DNA from: Streptomyces sp. NBC_01210
GTDB lineage: Bacteria; Actinomycetota; Actinomycetes; Streptomycetales; Streptomycetaceae
Direction of reading: 5' to 3'
DNA length: 64,000 nucleotides
Assembly (NCBI RefSeq): GCF_036010325.1
Contig: NZ_CP108549.1
Coordinates: forward strand, 7,068,001-7,132,000
Shown piece after piece: positions 50,349-59,497 of this stretch. Below the pieces are notes generated by a model. The model made no database searches. It was not told the origin of the DNA and saw nothing but the letters and a program-made list of their open reading frames with translations. Position 1 is the stretch's first letter; each line of letters opens with the position of its first letter. Position numbers and translations under genes: made by a program.

Positions 50349-52799
50349 ATGCCCCGGCCGACCGAAGGCACCGCGACGAGCCCGCCCCCTGCCGCGGCGC
50401 CCGAGTCGACCCGGGCCTCCGTCTCGCCGGCCGAGCAGGAGGGCCGGGTCCGGGCGCCGGCGCGATCCGGCCGTGCCCTGCGTGTCGCCGTAATCGGTGG
50501 CGGGCCCGGCGGGCTGTACGCCGCCGTGTTGCTCAAGCGGCTCGATCCCGCGCGGGAGATCACCGTCTGGGAGCGGAACGGCCCCGAGGACACCTTCGGA
50601 TTCGGTGTCGTCCTCTCCGACGAGACCCTCGGCGGGATCGAGCACGCCGACCCCGCCGTCTACCGCGCGCTCCAGGACGAGTTCGTACGCTGGGACGACA
50701 TCGACATCGTCCACCGCGGCCGGACCCTCACCTCCGGCGGACACGGCTTCGCCGCGCTCGGCCGGCGCAGGCTGCTGGAGATCCTGCACCAGCGCTGCGC
50801 CGATCTCGGCGTACGGCTCCGTTTCCGCACCCCCGCCCCGCCGGCCGCCGAGCTCGCCCAGGCGTACGACCTCGTCATCGCCGCCGACGGCCTGCACAGC
50901 CTCACCCGAGAGGCGCACGCCGACTCCTTCGCGCCGCGCATCACCTCCCACCAGTGCCGCTACATCTGGCTCGCCGCCGACTTCGCCTTCGACGCCTTCC
51001 GCTTCGAGATCGCCGAGACCGAGCACGGGGTGATGCAGCTCCACGGCTACCCCTTCGCCCGCCCGTCTCCCCGCGACCACCCCTCAACGAGGCCTTCCGG
51101 GCCGCAGAACCAATGCGGCACCAGCACCGTCATCATCGAGATGCGCGAGGAGGTCTGGCGGGCGGCCGGCCTCGACACCTGCGACGAGGCGCAGTCCACG
51201 GACCAGTGCGCGAAGATCTTCGCCGACGCCCTCGGCGGCCGCCCTCTCCGCGGCAACAACTCCGCCTGGATCGCCTTCCGTACCGTCGTCAACGACCGCT
51301 GGTCCCACGGCAATACGGTGCTGCTCGGCGACGCCGCCCACACCGCCCACTTCTCCATCGGCTCCGGCACCAAGCTCGCCGTCGAGGACGCGCTCGCGCT
51401 CGCCGCCTGCATCGAGGAGCAGCCGACCCTCGGCCAGGCCCTCGCCGCGTACGAGACCGAACGCCGCCCGGTCGTCGAGTCCACCCAGCGCGCGGCCGCC
51501 GCCAGCCTCCGCTGGTTCGAGGATCTCGCCACCTACCTCGACCAGCCGCCCCGGCAGTTCGCCTTCAACCTGCTCACCCGCAGCCGCCGAGTCACCCACG
51601 ACAATCTGCGGCTGCGCGATCCGGCCTTCACCGACTCCGTCGAGCGCGACTTCGGCTGCCCGCCGGGCACACCCCCGATGTTCACGCCGCTCCGGCTGCG
51701 CGGACTGACCCTGCGCAACCGCGTGGTCGTCTCACCCATGGACATGTACAGCGCCGCCGACGGCATCCCCGGCGACTTCCATCTCGTCCACCTCGGCGCA
51801 CGCGCCCTCGGTGGAGCGGGCCTCGTCATGACCGAGATGGTCTGTGTCAGCGCCGAGGGCCGGATCACCCCCGGCTGCACCGGCCTCTACACCGACGAAC
51901 AGGGCGCGGCCTGGCGCCGCGTCACCGACTTCGTGCACCACCACTCGCCCGGCACGGCGATCGGCGTCCAGCTCGGCCATTCCGGCCGCAAGGGCTCCAC
52001 CAAGCTCATGTGGGAAGGCATCGACCAGCCGCTCGACCAGGGCAACTGGCCGCTCTCCGCCCCCTCCGCGCTGCCCTACCGGACCGGGGTCAACCAGGTC
52101 CCGCACGCCCTGGACCGGGCCGGACTGAACGACATCCGCGAGCAGTTCGCCGCCGCCACCCGACGCGCCGTCCGCAGCGGCTTCGACCTCCTCGAACTCC
52201 ACTGCGCCCACGGCTATCTGCTGTCCGGTTTCCTCTCTCCGCTCACCAACCGGCGGACCGACTCCTACGGCGGCTCCCTGGACAACCGCCTCCGCTTCCC
52301 CCTCGAAGTCTTCGACATGATGCGCGACATCTGGCCCGACGACCGGCCCATGACCGTCCGTATCTCCGCGACCGACTGGGCACAGGGCGGCACCACCGCC
52401 GAAGACGCGGTCGGGATCTCCCGCGCTTTCGCCGCCCACGGCGCCGACGCGATCGACGTCTCCACGGGACAGGTCGTCCCCGATGAGCAGCCCGAGTACG
52501 GCCGCTCGTACCAGACTCCGTACGCCGACCGGATCCGCAACAGCCTCGGCATTCCCGTCATCGCCGTCGGCGCGATCTCCTCGTGGGACGACGTCAACTC
52601 GCTCCTGCTGGCGGGCCGCGCCGACCTCTGCGCGCTGGCCAGGCCGCATCTCTACGACCCCCACTGGACGCTGCACGCGGCGGCCGACCAGGACTACACG
52701 GGCCAGGGCGCGCCCTGGCCGCTCCCGTACCGGGCGGGCAGCCGCAAACCCCCGACCGGCCGCACGGACGCACCGAAACCGAGGCTCACCCTGGGCTGA
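50349..52799 (+). CDS. 2-aminobenzoyl-CoA monooxygenase/reductase-like fusion (salicylyl-CoA 5-hydroxylase type)
   Basis: An 816-residue fusion. The N-terminal half is an FAD monooxygenase: VAVIGGGPGGLYAAVLLKR (~40), DLVIAADGLHS and the FAD loop LLGDAAHTAHFSIGSGTKLA. The C-terminal half from about residue 440 is an old-yellow-enzyme-like reductase: MFTPLRLRGLTLRNRVVVSP, and HCAHGYLLSGFLSPLTN. This arrangement is shared by 2-aminobenzoyl-CoA monooxygenase/reductase and salicylyl-CoA 5-hydroxylase. I favour the aminobenzoyl route because RidA, an acyl-CoA dehydrogenase and a CoA ligase are nearby. The first ~35 residues are a Pro/Ala-rich extension; a later start may be real. Confidence 0.85.
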   Translation: MPRPTEGTATSPPPAAAPESTRASVSPAEQEGRVRAPARSGRALRVAVIGGGPGGLYAAVLLKRLDPAREITVWERNGPEDTFGFGVVLSDETLGGIEHADPAVYRALQDEFVRWDDIDIVHRGRTLTSGGHGFAALGRRRLLEILHQRCADLGVRLRFRTPAPPAAELAQAYDLVIAADGLHSLTREAHADSFAPRITSHQCRYIWLAADFAFDAFRFEIAETEHGVMQLHGYPFARPSPRDHPSTRPSGPQNQCGTSTVIIEMREEVWRAAGLDTCDEAQSTDQCAKIFADALGGRPLRGNNSAWIAFRTVVNDRWSHGNTVLLGDAAHTAHFSIGSGTKLAVEDALALAACIEEQPTLGQALAAYETERRPVVESTQRAAAASLRWFEDLATYLDQPPRQFAFNLLTRSRRVTHDNLRLRDPAFTDSVERDFGCPPGTPPMFTPLRLRGLTLRNRVVVSPMDMYSAADGIPGDFHLVHLGARALGGAGLVMTEMVCVSAEGRITPGCTGLYTDEQGAAWRRVTDFVHHHSPGTAIGVQLGHSGRKGSTKLMWEGIDQPLDQGNWPLSAPSALPYRTGVNQVPHALDRAGLNDIREQFAAATRRAVRSGFDLLELHCAHGYLLSGFLSPLTNRRTDSYGGSLDNRLRFPLEVFDMMRDIWPDDRPMTVRISATDWAQGGTTAEDAVGISRAFAAHGADAIDVSTGQVVPDEQPEYGRSYQTPYADRIRNSLGIPVIAVGAISSWDDVNSLLLAGRADLCALARPHLYDPHWTLHAAADQDYTGQGAPWPLPYRAGSRKPPTGRTDAPKPRLTLG

Positions 52800-52827
52800 G
52801 GCAGAGGTAGCAGCACACCGCACGGGG

Positions 52828-53634
52828 TCACGGTTGCACGAACGCCGCGCCCGCGTCCCGCAGCAGCGCGTGCAGCCGGGCGAAGACCTCCGCCGACCGT
52901 CCGCCCGGCCAGCCCTGCGGCAGCAGCTCGACCGGCAGGCCCGGATCCACGTACGGAAGCCGCCGCCAGGAGTCCAGCGCCGACAGATAGTCCCGGTACG
53001 CGTCCTGGGCAGGCACCTCGTCGCGCGCCTCCCACGACCGCAGCACCGGCCCGTGCAGATCCAGGAACTCCTCGTGCTGCTTGGCGATCGCCGCCAGATC
53101 CCACCAGCGCGCCACCGCCTCCGCCGTGGGCGCGAAGCCGAGGTGCTCGCCGCGGAACAGCTCGACATACGGGTCGAGCTGGAGCCGCCGCAGCGTGTGC
53201 CGGGTCTCCTCGTACAGCCGCGACGGCGCGATCCAGACACCGGGCGCCGCCGACCCGAAGCCGAGCCGTGCCAGCCGGGAACGCAGCAGATGGCGCTTGT
53301 GGCGCTCGGCCTCCGGCACCGAGAAGACGGCGAGCACCCAGCCGTCGGACAGTGAGGGGGAGTGCCGGGTGTAGATACGCCGGTCCCCGTCGTCGAGCAG
53401 CTGGCGCGCATCCGCCGAGAGCGCGTAACCGGCGGCCCCGTCCGCGGTGCGCTCGGGGATCAGCAGGCCGCGGCGTTTGAGCCGGGAGACCGAGGAACGT
53501 ACCGACGGGGCGTCGACGTCGAGGACTGCCAGCAGACGGATGAGTTCGGCCACGGGGAGAGGCCCCGACCGTTCGCGTCCGTACGCGCCGTACAGGGTGA
53601 CGATCAGGGAGCGGGGGGTGTGCTGCTCGGCCAC
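52828..53634 (-). CDS. PaaX-family transcriptional regulator
   Basis: A 268-residue regulator. The N-terminal winged helix spans about residues 8-65 (RSLIVTLYGAYGRE, then SVRSSVSRLKRRGLL), the PaaX signature. The middle and C-terminal parts fit PaaX and PaaX_C (WVLAVFSVPEAERHKRHLLR, and LGFGSAAPGVWI). PaaX represses phenylacetyl-CoA-type degradation and is released by the aryl-CoA. It lies 4 bases downstream of the aryl-CoA ligase gene on the same strand, so it is co-transcribed with that gene and would sense the ligase product. The start is a GTG at 53634. Confidence 0.9.
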   Translation of the reverse strand: MAEQHTPRSLIVTLYGAYGRERSGPLPVAELIRLLAVLDVDAPSVRSSVSRLKRRGLLIPERTADGAAGYALSADARQLLDDGDRRIYTRHSPSLSDGWVLAVFSVPEAERHKRHLLRSRLARLGFGSAAPGVWIAPSRLYEETRHTLRRLQLDPYVELFRGEHLGFAPTAEAVARWWDLAAIAKQHEEFLDLHGPVLRSWEARDEVPAQDAYRDYLSALDSWRRLPYVDPGLPVELLPQGWPGGRSAEVFARLHALLRDAGAAFVQP

Positions 53635-53638
53635 GTGA

Positions 53639-55255
53639 TCACTCTATGGCCCGCAGCCGGTAGCGCTGCAGCTTGCCGGTCGGGGTGCGCGGAAGCGCGT
53701 CGAGAAAGACGATCTCGCGCGGACATTTGTACGGTGTCAGCCGCCGTTTCACGGAGTCGGTCAGCGCGGCGGCGGTGTCGTCGCCGGCCGGGACCCCGTC
53801 GCGCAGCACGACGTACGCCACCACGATCTGACCCCGCAGCGGATGGGTACGGCCGATCACCGCGGCCTCCGCCACATCCGGGTGGTGCAGCAGCGCGTCC
53901 TCCACCTCCGGTCCCGCGATGTTGTAGCCGGCCGAAATGATCATGTCGTCGGCGCGTGCGACATAGCGGAAATAGCCATCCGGCTCACGCACATACGTGT
54001 CGCCTGTGACGTTCCAGCCGTCATGTACATACTCCCCCTGGCGAGGGTCGGCCAGATAGCGGCAGCCCACCGGGCCGCGTACGGCCAGCAGCCCCGGCTC
54101 GCCGTCGGGGACAGGCAGGCCGGCGGTGTCCACCACGCGCGCGTGCCACCCCGGAACCGGGATCCCGGTGGTCCCCGGTCTGATCGACTCGTCCGCCGCC
54201 GAGATGAAGATGTGCAGCAGCTCGGTCGCGCCGATGCCGTTGATGATGCGCAGCCCGGTCCGCTCCTGCCAGGCACGCCAGGTGGCGGCAGGCAGATTCT
54301 CACCGGCGGACACACAGCGCCGCAGCGAACCGGTGTCGTGCGCTTCGAGCTCGTCCAGCATCACGCGGTATGCGGTCGGCGCGGTGAACAGGACCGACAC
54401 CCGGTGCGCGGCGATCGCGGACAACAGCTGCCTGGGGCCCGCCTGTTCGAGCAGCAGCGCCGACGCCCCCGCCCGCATCGGGAAAATCACCAAGCCGCCG
54501 AGCCCGAAAGTGAAGCCCAGAGGCGGGCTGCCCGCGAAGACATCGTCGGGCTCGGGCCGCAGTACCCGCGCGGAGAAGGTGTCCGCTACGGCCAGCACAT
54601 CCCGGTGGAAGTGCATGCATCCCTTGGGGCGGCCGGTCGTGCCCGAGGTGAACGCGATCAGCGCGACATCGTCGGCCGCGGTCGCCACCGCTTGGTACGG
54701 CTCCGGCGCCGCGCCGGCGGCCAGCCCCAGCAGATCGTCGGGGGAGTCACCGCCGTACGCCGTGATGCGCAGCCCCGGCACCTCCGCCTTCGCCAGATCG
54801 TCGACCGACCGGATGTCGCACAGGGCGTGGCTGACGGCGGCGATCTCGCAGACCGTGGCCAGTTCCCTGGCCCGCTGCTGGGCCAGAACGGTGACCGCCA
54901 CCGCGCCCGCCTTCATCACGGCCAGCCAGCAGGCGGCGAGCCAGGGGCTCGTCGGCCCGCGCAGCAGGACGCGATTTCCGGGGACCACCCCAAGACCGGA
55001 GGTGAGGACATGCGCGATCCGGTCGACCTGGTCGCGCAGCTCCCCGTAGGTCCAGACCTCGCCGCCGCCGGTACGGAAGACGGGCCGCTCGGCGCCGAAT
55101 CGCTCGATCGTACGGTCCAGCAGCTCGGCCCCGCAGTTGAGCCGCTGCGGATAGTTCAGTTCGGGCAGGTCGAGGAGGATTTCCGGCCACTGCCCGGTGG
55201 GCGGGAGGTGGTCGCGCGGAAAGGTGTCGAGGTGGGCCGAGGGTGTCAGCTCCAT
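53639..55255 (-). CDS. 2-aminobenzoate/benzoate-type aryl-CoA ligase
   Basis: A 538-residue AMP-forming ligase. A3 reads IAFTSGTTGRPKGCMHF, A5 is INGIGATELLHIF, and the end has PREIVFLDALPRTPTGKLQR with the A10 lysine. The N-terminus (PELNYPQRLNCGAELLDRTI) and the GVVPGNRVLLRGPTSPWLAA block match benzoate/aminobenzoate-CoA ligases. It makes the CoA ester that starts the pathway, from anthranilate or a related aryl acid plus ATP and CoA. The ATG at 55255 follows GAGAAGGGGCG. It shares a divergent promoter region with the acyl-CoA dehydrogenase. Confidence 0.88.
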   Translation of the reverse strand: MELTPSAHLDTFPRDHLPPTGQWPEILLDLPELNYPQRLNCGAELLDRTIERFGAERPVFRTGGGEVWTYGELRDQVDRIAHVLTSGLGVVPGNRVLLRGPTSPWLAACWLAVMKAGAVAVTVLAQQRARELATVCEIAAVSHALCDIRSVDDLAKAEVPGLRITAYGGDSPDDLLGLAAGAAPEPYQAVATAADDVALIAFTSGTTGRPKGCMHFHRDVLAVADTFSARVLRPEPDDVFAGSPPLGFTFGLGGLVIFPMRAGASALLLEQAGPRQLLSAIAAHRVSVLFTAPTAYRVMLDELEAHDTGSLRRCVSAGENLPAATWRAWQERTGLRIINGIGATELLHIFISAADESIRPGTTGIPVPGWHARVVDTAGLPVPDGEPGLLAVRGPVGCRYLADPRQGEYVHDGWNVTGDTYVREPDGYFRYVARADDMIISAGYNIAGPEVEDALLHHPDVAEAAVIGRTHPLRGQIVVAYVVLRDGVPAGDDTAAALTDSVKRRLTPYKCPREIVFLDALPRTPTGKLQRYRLRAIE

Positions 55256-55384
55256 GGTTCGCCCCTTCTCGTGGTGGGGTCGCGAATCGAGCGTATCGTG
55301 AAGGTGACGACAGTCAACGGTCCGCGATACCCTGCTTTCCCAGGGGGCACCCCGGACCCCCGGCCGCACGAAGTGGGGGCACGG
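55256..55384. promoter_or_regulatory. Divergent promoter region of the aryl-CoA cluster
   Basis: The 129-bp gap lies between the aryl-CoA ligase (-) and the acyl-CoA dehydrogenase (+). It holds an inverted pair GTATCG (55293-55298) and CGATAC (55325-55330), 26 bases apart, which could be a PaaX site. That is weak evidence, since the pair is short. Confidence 0.3.
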
Positions 55385-56554
55385 ATGCCCGTATTTTCAC
55401 TCGATCCGGCACAGACCGCCTGGTGTGCGCAGCTGCGCGCCCTGGCCGGCGAGCGGCTGCGACCGCTCGCGGAGAAGGCGGAGCCGGGCCGCGTCAACCG
55501 CCCCTTGGTCGCTGCTCTCGGCGAACTCGGCTTGCTGCAACGACTGTTCGGGGCCGGTGCGCTCGAGCTCTGCCTGCTGCGCGAATCGCTGGCGTACGGC
55601 TGCACGGAGGCCGAGACCGCCCTCGCCCTCCAGGGTCTGGGCAGCTACCCGCTGGTCCAGGCGGGTACGGCCGCCCAGCAGGAGCGCTGGCTGCCCGAGG
55701 TGATCGCGGGGCGTGCCGTTGCCGCCTTCGCGCTGAGCGAGCCGGACGCCGGCTCGGACGCGGCGGCACTCGCCCTCAAAGCCGTGCCGGATCAAGGAGG
55801 CTGGCGGCTGAGCGGCGAGAAGCGCTGGATCTCCAACGCCCCCGAGGCCGACTTCTACACCGTCTTCGCCCGTACGACGGAGGGCGCCGGCGCACGTGGA
55901 GTCACCGCGTTCCTCGTCCCGGCGAACCGGCCGGGACTGACCGGGACCGCGCTGGAGATGCTCTCGCCGCACCCCATCGGCGCACTTGCTTTCAACGATG
56001 TGCCGGTGACCGGCGACGACGTCCTCGGCGAGACCGACCGCGGCTTCCGTGTCGCCATGAACACCCTGAACCTCTTCCGGCCCAGCGTCGGCGCTTTCGC
56101 AGTCGGCATGGCCCAGGCCGCCCTGGATGCGGCCCTCGAGCACACCGCCCGCCGCACCGCCTTCGGCGGTCCGCTCAAGGAGCTCCAGTCCGTCGCCCAC
56201 CAGGTCGCCGAGATGGCGACACGGACCGAGGCCGCGCGGCTTCTGGTGTACGCCGCGGCCGCCGCATATGACGAAGGGGCCGCCGACGTGCCGAAGCGGT
56301 CCGCGATGGCGAAACTGCTGGCGACGGAGACCGCGCAGTATGTCGTGGACGCCGCCGTCCAACTGCACGGCGCCCGCGCGCTCCAGCGCGGCCACCTCCT
56401 GGAACACCTCTACCGAGAGGTCCGCGCCCCCCGGATCTACGAGGGCGCCACCGAGGTCCAGCGCACGATCATCGCCAAGGAGCTGTACTCCAAGGGGCCG
56501 TACGCGAAGGGGCCGTACGCGAAGGAGTCGCACGCGAAGGAGCCGCACGCATGA
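55385..56554 (+). CDS. Acyl-CoA dehydrogenase
   Basis: A 389-residue flavoprotein dehydrogenase. Family blocks: AAFALSEPDAGSDAAALALK, RLSGEKRWISNAPEADFYTV, and YEGATEVQRTIIAKELY near the end. It removes two hydrogens from the acyl-CoA formed after ring cleavage or reduction. The ATG at 55385 gives the right start of the N-terminal helical domain. The last ~16 residues are a repeated (P/S)(Y/H)AK(G/E) tail from 15-bp units at 56506-56550. The stop overlaps the RidA-type gene (ATGA), so both are in one operon. Confidence 0.9.
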   Translation: MPVFSLDPAQTAWCAQLRALAGERLRPLAEKAEPGRVNRPLVAALGELGLLQRLFGAGALELCLLRESLAYGCTEAETALALQGLGSYPLVQAGTAAQQERWLPEVIAGRAVAAFALSEPDAGSDAAALALKAVPDQGGWRLSGEKRWISNAPEADFYTVFARTTEGAGARGVTAFLVPANRPGLTGTALEMLSPHPIGALAFNDVPVTGDDVLGETDRGFRVAMNTLNLFRPSVGAFAVGMAQAALDAALEHTARRTAFGGPLKELQSVAHQVAEMATRTEAARLLVYAAAAAYDEGAADVPKRSAMAKLLATETAQYVVDAAVQLHGARALQRGHLLEHLYREVRAPRIYEGATEVQRTIIAKELYSKGPYAKGPYAKESHAKEPHA

Positions 56555-56949
56555 GCCTGCACCGCCACAATCCGGCCGAGCTCTCGCCGCCCACCGGCTT
56601 CTCGCACGCTGTCACCGCCACCGGCTCACGCCTTGTGTTCCTGGCCGGGCAGACCGCGCTGGACACCGATGGGAAGATCGTCGGCGAGACGCTGCCCGAG
56701 CAGTTCGAGACGGCACTGGCGAATCTGCTCACCGCCCTCGCGGCCTCCGGCGGTGCCCCGCAGGACCTCGCCCGGGTCACGGTCTATGCCACCGATGTCG
56801 CCGACTACCGCGTTCATGCGGTTGAACTGGGCCGTATCTGGCGGCGGTTGGCGGGCCGTGACTACCCCGCGATGGCGGTGATCGGCATTGTCCGGCTCTG
56901 GGACGACGAGGCCCTGGTCGAGCTCGACGGTATGGCGGTGCTCCCCTGA
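56551..56949 (+). CDS. RidA/YjgF-family deaminase
   Basis: A 132-residue protein of the RidA (YjgF/endoribonuclease L-PSP) fold. The start is FSHAVTATGSRLVFLAGQTA and it continues LPEQFETALANLLTALAA. RidA proteins hydrolyse enamine or imine intermediates to release ammonia. In this cluster that would suit an amino-substituted CoA intermediate, which supports the 2-aminobenzoyl-CoA reading. The typical catalytic arginine region near the C-terminus reads YPAMAVIGIVRLWDD, so an arginine is present. It overlaps the acyl-CoA dehydrogenase gene by 4 bases. Confidence 0.88.
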   Translation: MSLHRHNPAELSPPTGFSHAVTATGSRLVFLAGQTALDTDGKIVGETLPEQFETALANLLTALAASGGAPQDLARVTVYATDVADYRVHAVELGRIWRRLAGRDYPAMAVIGIVRLWDDEALVELDGMAVLP

Positions 56950-57010
56950 CCGGGCTCTGGCGGCCCGGAGCCTCCGTGCATAACATCGTTATGACCCGAG
57001 GGGAGCCGTC

Positions 57011-57856
57011 ATGCCGGAGATCGAACTCAGCGCAGGGACGATCGCGTACGAGGACACGGGAGGTCCCGGCCCCGTCGTTGTTCTGCTGCACGGTCTGGTC
57101 CACGACGCGACGGTCTGGCGCAAGGTCGTCGCCGGACTGGGGCGGGACCACCGCTGTATCACCCCGACCCTGCCCTACGGCTCGCACCGCACCCCCATGC
57201 GCACGGACATCCCGCTCGGACCCGACTCCGTCAATGAGCTGATCGCGGAGTTCCTGGACCGCCTGGACCTGCGCGAGGTGACCCTCGTCGAGAGCGACTG
57301 CGGACGCGCGCAGACCGTCGCGGGACGCCATCCCGAGCGGCTCGCCCGGCTCGTGCTCATCTCCTGCGAGGCCTTCGACAACTACCCGCCGGGCGCACCC
57401 GGCAAGATGATCTCGCTCGTCTGCAAAGTGCCCGGCGGCGTCGCGCTGATGGCCCGGATCCTGGCGCTGAAGCCGCTGCGCCGACTGCCCATCGGCCTCG
57501 GCGCGCTCACCAGGCGTCCCGTACCGCACGAGATCGCCGACGGCTGGCTGCGGCCGCTGCTCACCGACAAGGCCATCAGGAACGACTTCCGCCGCTACAA
57601 CGCGGGTGTACGCAAGACCGAACTCCTCGAAGCGGCCGAAGGACTACGGAAGTTCGACCGGCCCGCGCTGGTGGTGTGGGCAACGGAGGACCGGATGATG
57701 CCGCGGGAACACGGCCGGCGGCTGGCCGAACTGCTGCCGCAGGGGCGGCTGCTGGAGATCGAGGACAGCTGCACGCTGATCGCCGAGGACCAGCCGGAGC
57801 GCCTGACGGAAGCGCTGCGTGCCTTCATCGCGGAGACTGCCGCGGAACGGTCTTGA
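57011..57856 (+). CDS. Alpha/beta-hydrolase with Asp at the nucleophile position
   Basis: A 281-residue alpha/beta-hydrolase. The N-terminal strand and oxyanion segment read VVVLLHGLVHDATVW. The nucleophile elbow is LVESDCGRAQTV, with Asp where Ser is usual, as in dehalogenases and epoxide hydrolases. The later acid strand reads LVVWATEDRMMP. The C-terminal region where His is expected reads EIEDSCTLIAEDQPERL, with no obvious histidine. It may be a non-classical subfamily or a pseudoenzyme. The ATG at 57011 has AGGGGAGCC upstream. It stands alone, 61 bases after the RidA gene. The substrate is unknown. Confidence 0.78.
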   Translation: MPEIELSAGTIAYEDTGGPGPVVVLLHGLVHDATVWRKVVAGLGRDHRCITPTLPYGSHRTPMRTDIPLGPDSVNELIAEFLDRLDLREVTLVESDCGRAQTVAGRHPERLARLVLISCEAFDNYPPGAPGKMISLVCKVPGGVALMARILALKPLRRLPIGLGALTRRPVPHEIADGWLRPLLTDKAIRNDFRRYNAGVRKTELLEAAEGLRKFDRPALVVWATEDRMMPREHGRRLAELLPQGRLLEIEDSCTLIAEDQPERLTEALRAFIAETAAERS

Positions 57857-57896
57857 TCGATTGGTGGTGCGCCCGCCCCGGGTTTACCGTCGATGG

Positions 57897-57914
57897 GTAG
57901 ACGGATTCGTCTAC
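57897..57914. promoter_or_regulatory. Perfect inverted repeat upstream of the MFS exporter
   Basis: GTAGACG at 57897-57903 and CGTCTAC at 57908-57914 are exact inverted copies separated by GATT. This is 30 bases before the exporter start, in the promoter zone, and is the typical form of a TetR- or MarR-family operator. No matching repressor gene is adjacent. Confidence 0.72.
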
Positions 57915-57943
57915 TGACCCTCGTAAGAGGGACACGATCCGCC

Positions 57944-59494
57944 ATGACGACTCCGCAGCCGGTTCCCACCTCGCAGACCGCCGCGTCGGACAAGAAACTC
58001 GGCGGCAACGGGATCGCGCTCCTCGTCATCGCCTCGTGCCAGTTGATGGTGGTACTCGATGTCACCATCGTGAACATCGCGCTCCCGCACATCCAGAGCG
58101 CGCTGAACTTCTCGACCACGAGCCTTTCCTGGGTCGTCAGCGCCTATACGCTCACCTTCGGCGGCCTGCTCCTCCTCGGCGGCCGCACCGGTGACATACT
58201 CGGCCGCCGCCGGGTTTTCATGTTCGGCGTCCTGCTCTTCGCGCTCGCCTCTCTGCTCGGCGGCCTCTCCCAGAACTCGGGCCAGCTCCTTGCCTCTCGC
58301 GCTCTGCAGGGCGCCGGCGGCGCCATCGCATCGCCGACCGCGCTCGCACTGATCACCACCACCTTCATCGAAGGCCCGGCCCGCAACCGGGCGTTCGGAG
58401 CTTTCGCGGCGGTCTCCGCGGGCGGCGGCGCGATCGGTCTGCTGGCAGGCGGCATCCTCGTCGAATGGCTCGACTGGCGCTGGGTGTTCTTCGTCAATGT
58501 GCCGATCGCCCTGCTCATCGTTCTGGCGACGCCTCGCCACATCAAGGAGTCCGAGCGCCATCCGGGCCACTTCGACCTGGCCGGTGCGCTGACCTCGACG
58601 CTCGGCATGGTCGCGCTGGTCTACGGCTTCATCCGGGCCGCGCAGGAAGGCTGGCGCGACCGGCTCACGCTCGCGTCGTTCGCCGCGGCGGTGGTGCTCC
58701 TCACGACCTTCATCCTCACCGAGCGCCGCTCGAAGCAGCCGATCACGCCACTGCACATGTTCGCCGACCGCAATAGGGCAGGCACCTACGGAATCATGCT
58801 GAGCCTCGCCGCCGCGATCTTCGGCATGTTCTTCTTCCTCACGCTCTTTGTGCAGGACGTGCTGGACTTCAGCCCGCTCCAGGCCGGCCTCGCCTTTCTG
58901 CCGGTGAGCGCGGTCATCGCGGTGGGCGCGGGCATCGCCTCACAACTTCTGCCGAAGTACGGACCGAAACCGTTCATGGTGACCGGTGCCATCCTGGCCG
59001 CGGTGGGACTGTCCTGGCTGACCCTCACCGATATCCATTCGACCTATCTGGGCAGCATCCTGGGACCGGTGCTCATCTTCGGCCTCGGCATGGGGATGAA
59101 CTTCGTCTCGCTGACCCTGATGGCCGTCTCCGGTGTGCCCAGACATGAGACGGGCGCGGCCTCCGGCATGCTCAACGCGACCCAGCAGGTGGGCGGTTCG
59201 CTCGGCCTGTCCATTCTGGTGACGGTCTTCGGTACGGCCAGCCGCAACGAGGCCAAGGACCAGATACCGCTCTTCATGGCCCAGGCCACCCCGGTGGAAC
59301 GGCTGAGTTTCCGGCGCACCGGACAGCTCCCACCGCCGTGGGGTGACGAGGTACTGACCTCCGGAATCTCCGTTGCCTTCGTCGTGGCCGCCATGTTCAC
59401 GGTGATCGCCGCGGTGATCGCCCTCCTGGCCATCCAGGTCCGCCCCTCGGACCTGGCACGCTTCCAGGGAGAGGTCACTCCCGGGCAGCCCTGA
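57944..59494 (+). CDS. DHA2-family MFS multidrug exporter
   Basis: A 516-residue exporter with 14 membrane helices, as expected for the DHA2 (EmrB/QacA) family. LMVVLDVTIVNIALPHI is the D1 motif in helix 1. Motif A GRTGDILGRRRVFMFG and motif C-like SAGGGAIGLLAGG follow. It would use the proton gradient to expel drugs or toxic metabolites. The ATG at 57944 follows GAGGGACACG; the extension back to 57893 runs through the operator and is not part of the protein. The stop is only 3 bases from the convergent VOC gene. Confidence 0.92.
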   Translation: MTTPQPVPTSQTAASDKKLGGNGIALLVIASCQLMVVLDVTIVNIALPHIQSALNFSTTSLSWVVSAYTLTFGGLLLLGGRTGDILGRRRVFMFGVLLFALASLLGGLSQNSGQLLASRALQGAGGAIASPTALALITTTFIEGPARNRAFGAFAAVSAGGGAIGLLAGGILVEWLDWRWVFFVNVPIALLIVLATPRHIKESERHPGHFDLAGALTSTLGMVALVYGFIRAAQEGWRDRLTLASFAAAVVLLTTFILTERRSKQPITPLHMFADRNRAGTYGIMLSLAAAIFGMFFFLTLFVQDVLDFSPLQAGLAFLPVSAVIAVGAGIASQLLPKYGPKPFMVTGAILAAVGLSWLTLTDIHSTYLGSILGPVLIFGLGMGMNFVSLTLMAVSGVPRHETGAASGMLNATQQVGGSLGLSILVTVFGTASRNEAKDQIPLFMAQATPVERLSFRRTGQLPPPWGDEVLTSGISVAFVVAAMFTVIAAVIALLAIQVRPSDLARFQGEVTPGQP

Positions 59495-59497
59495 GAC

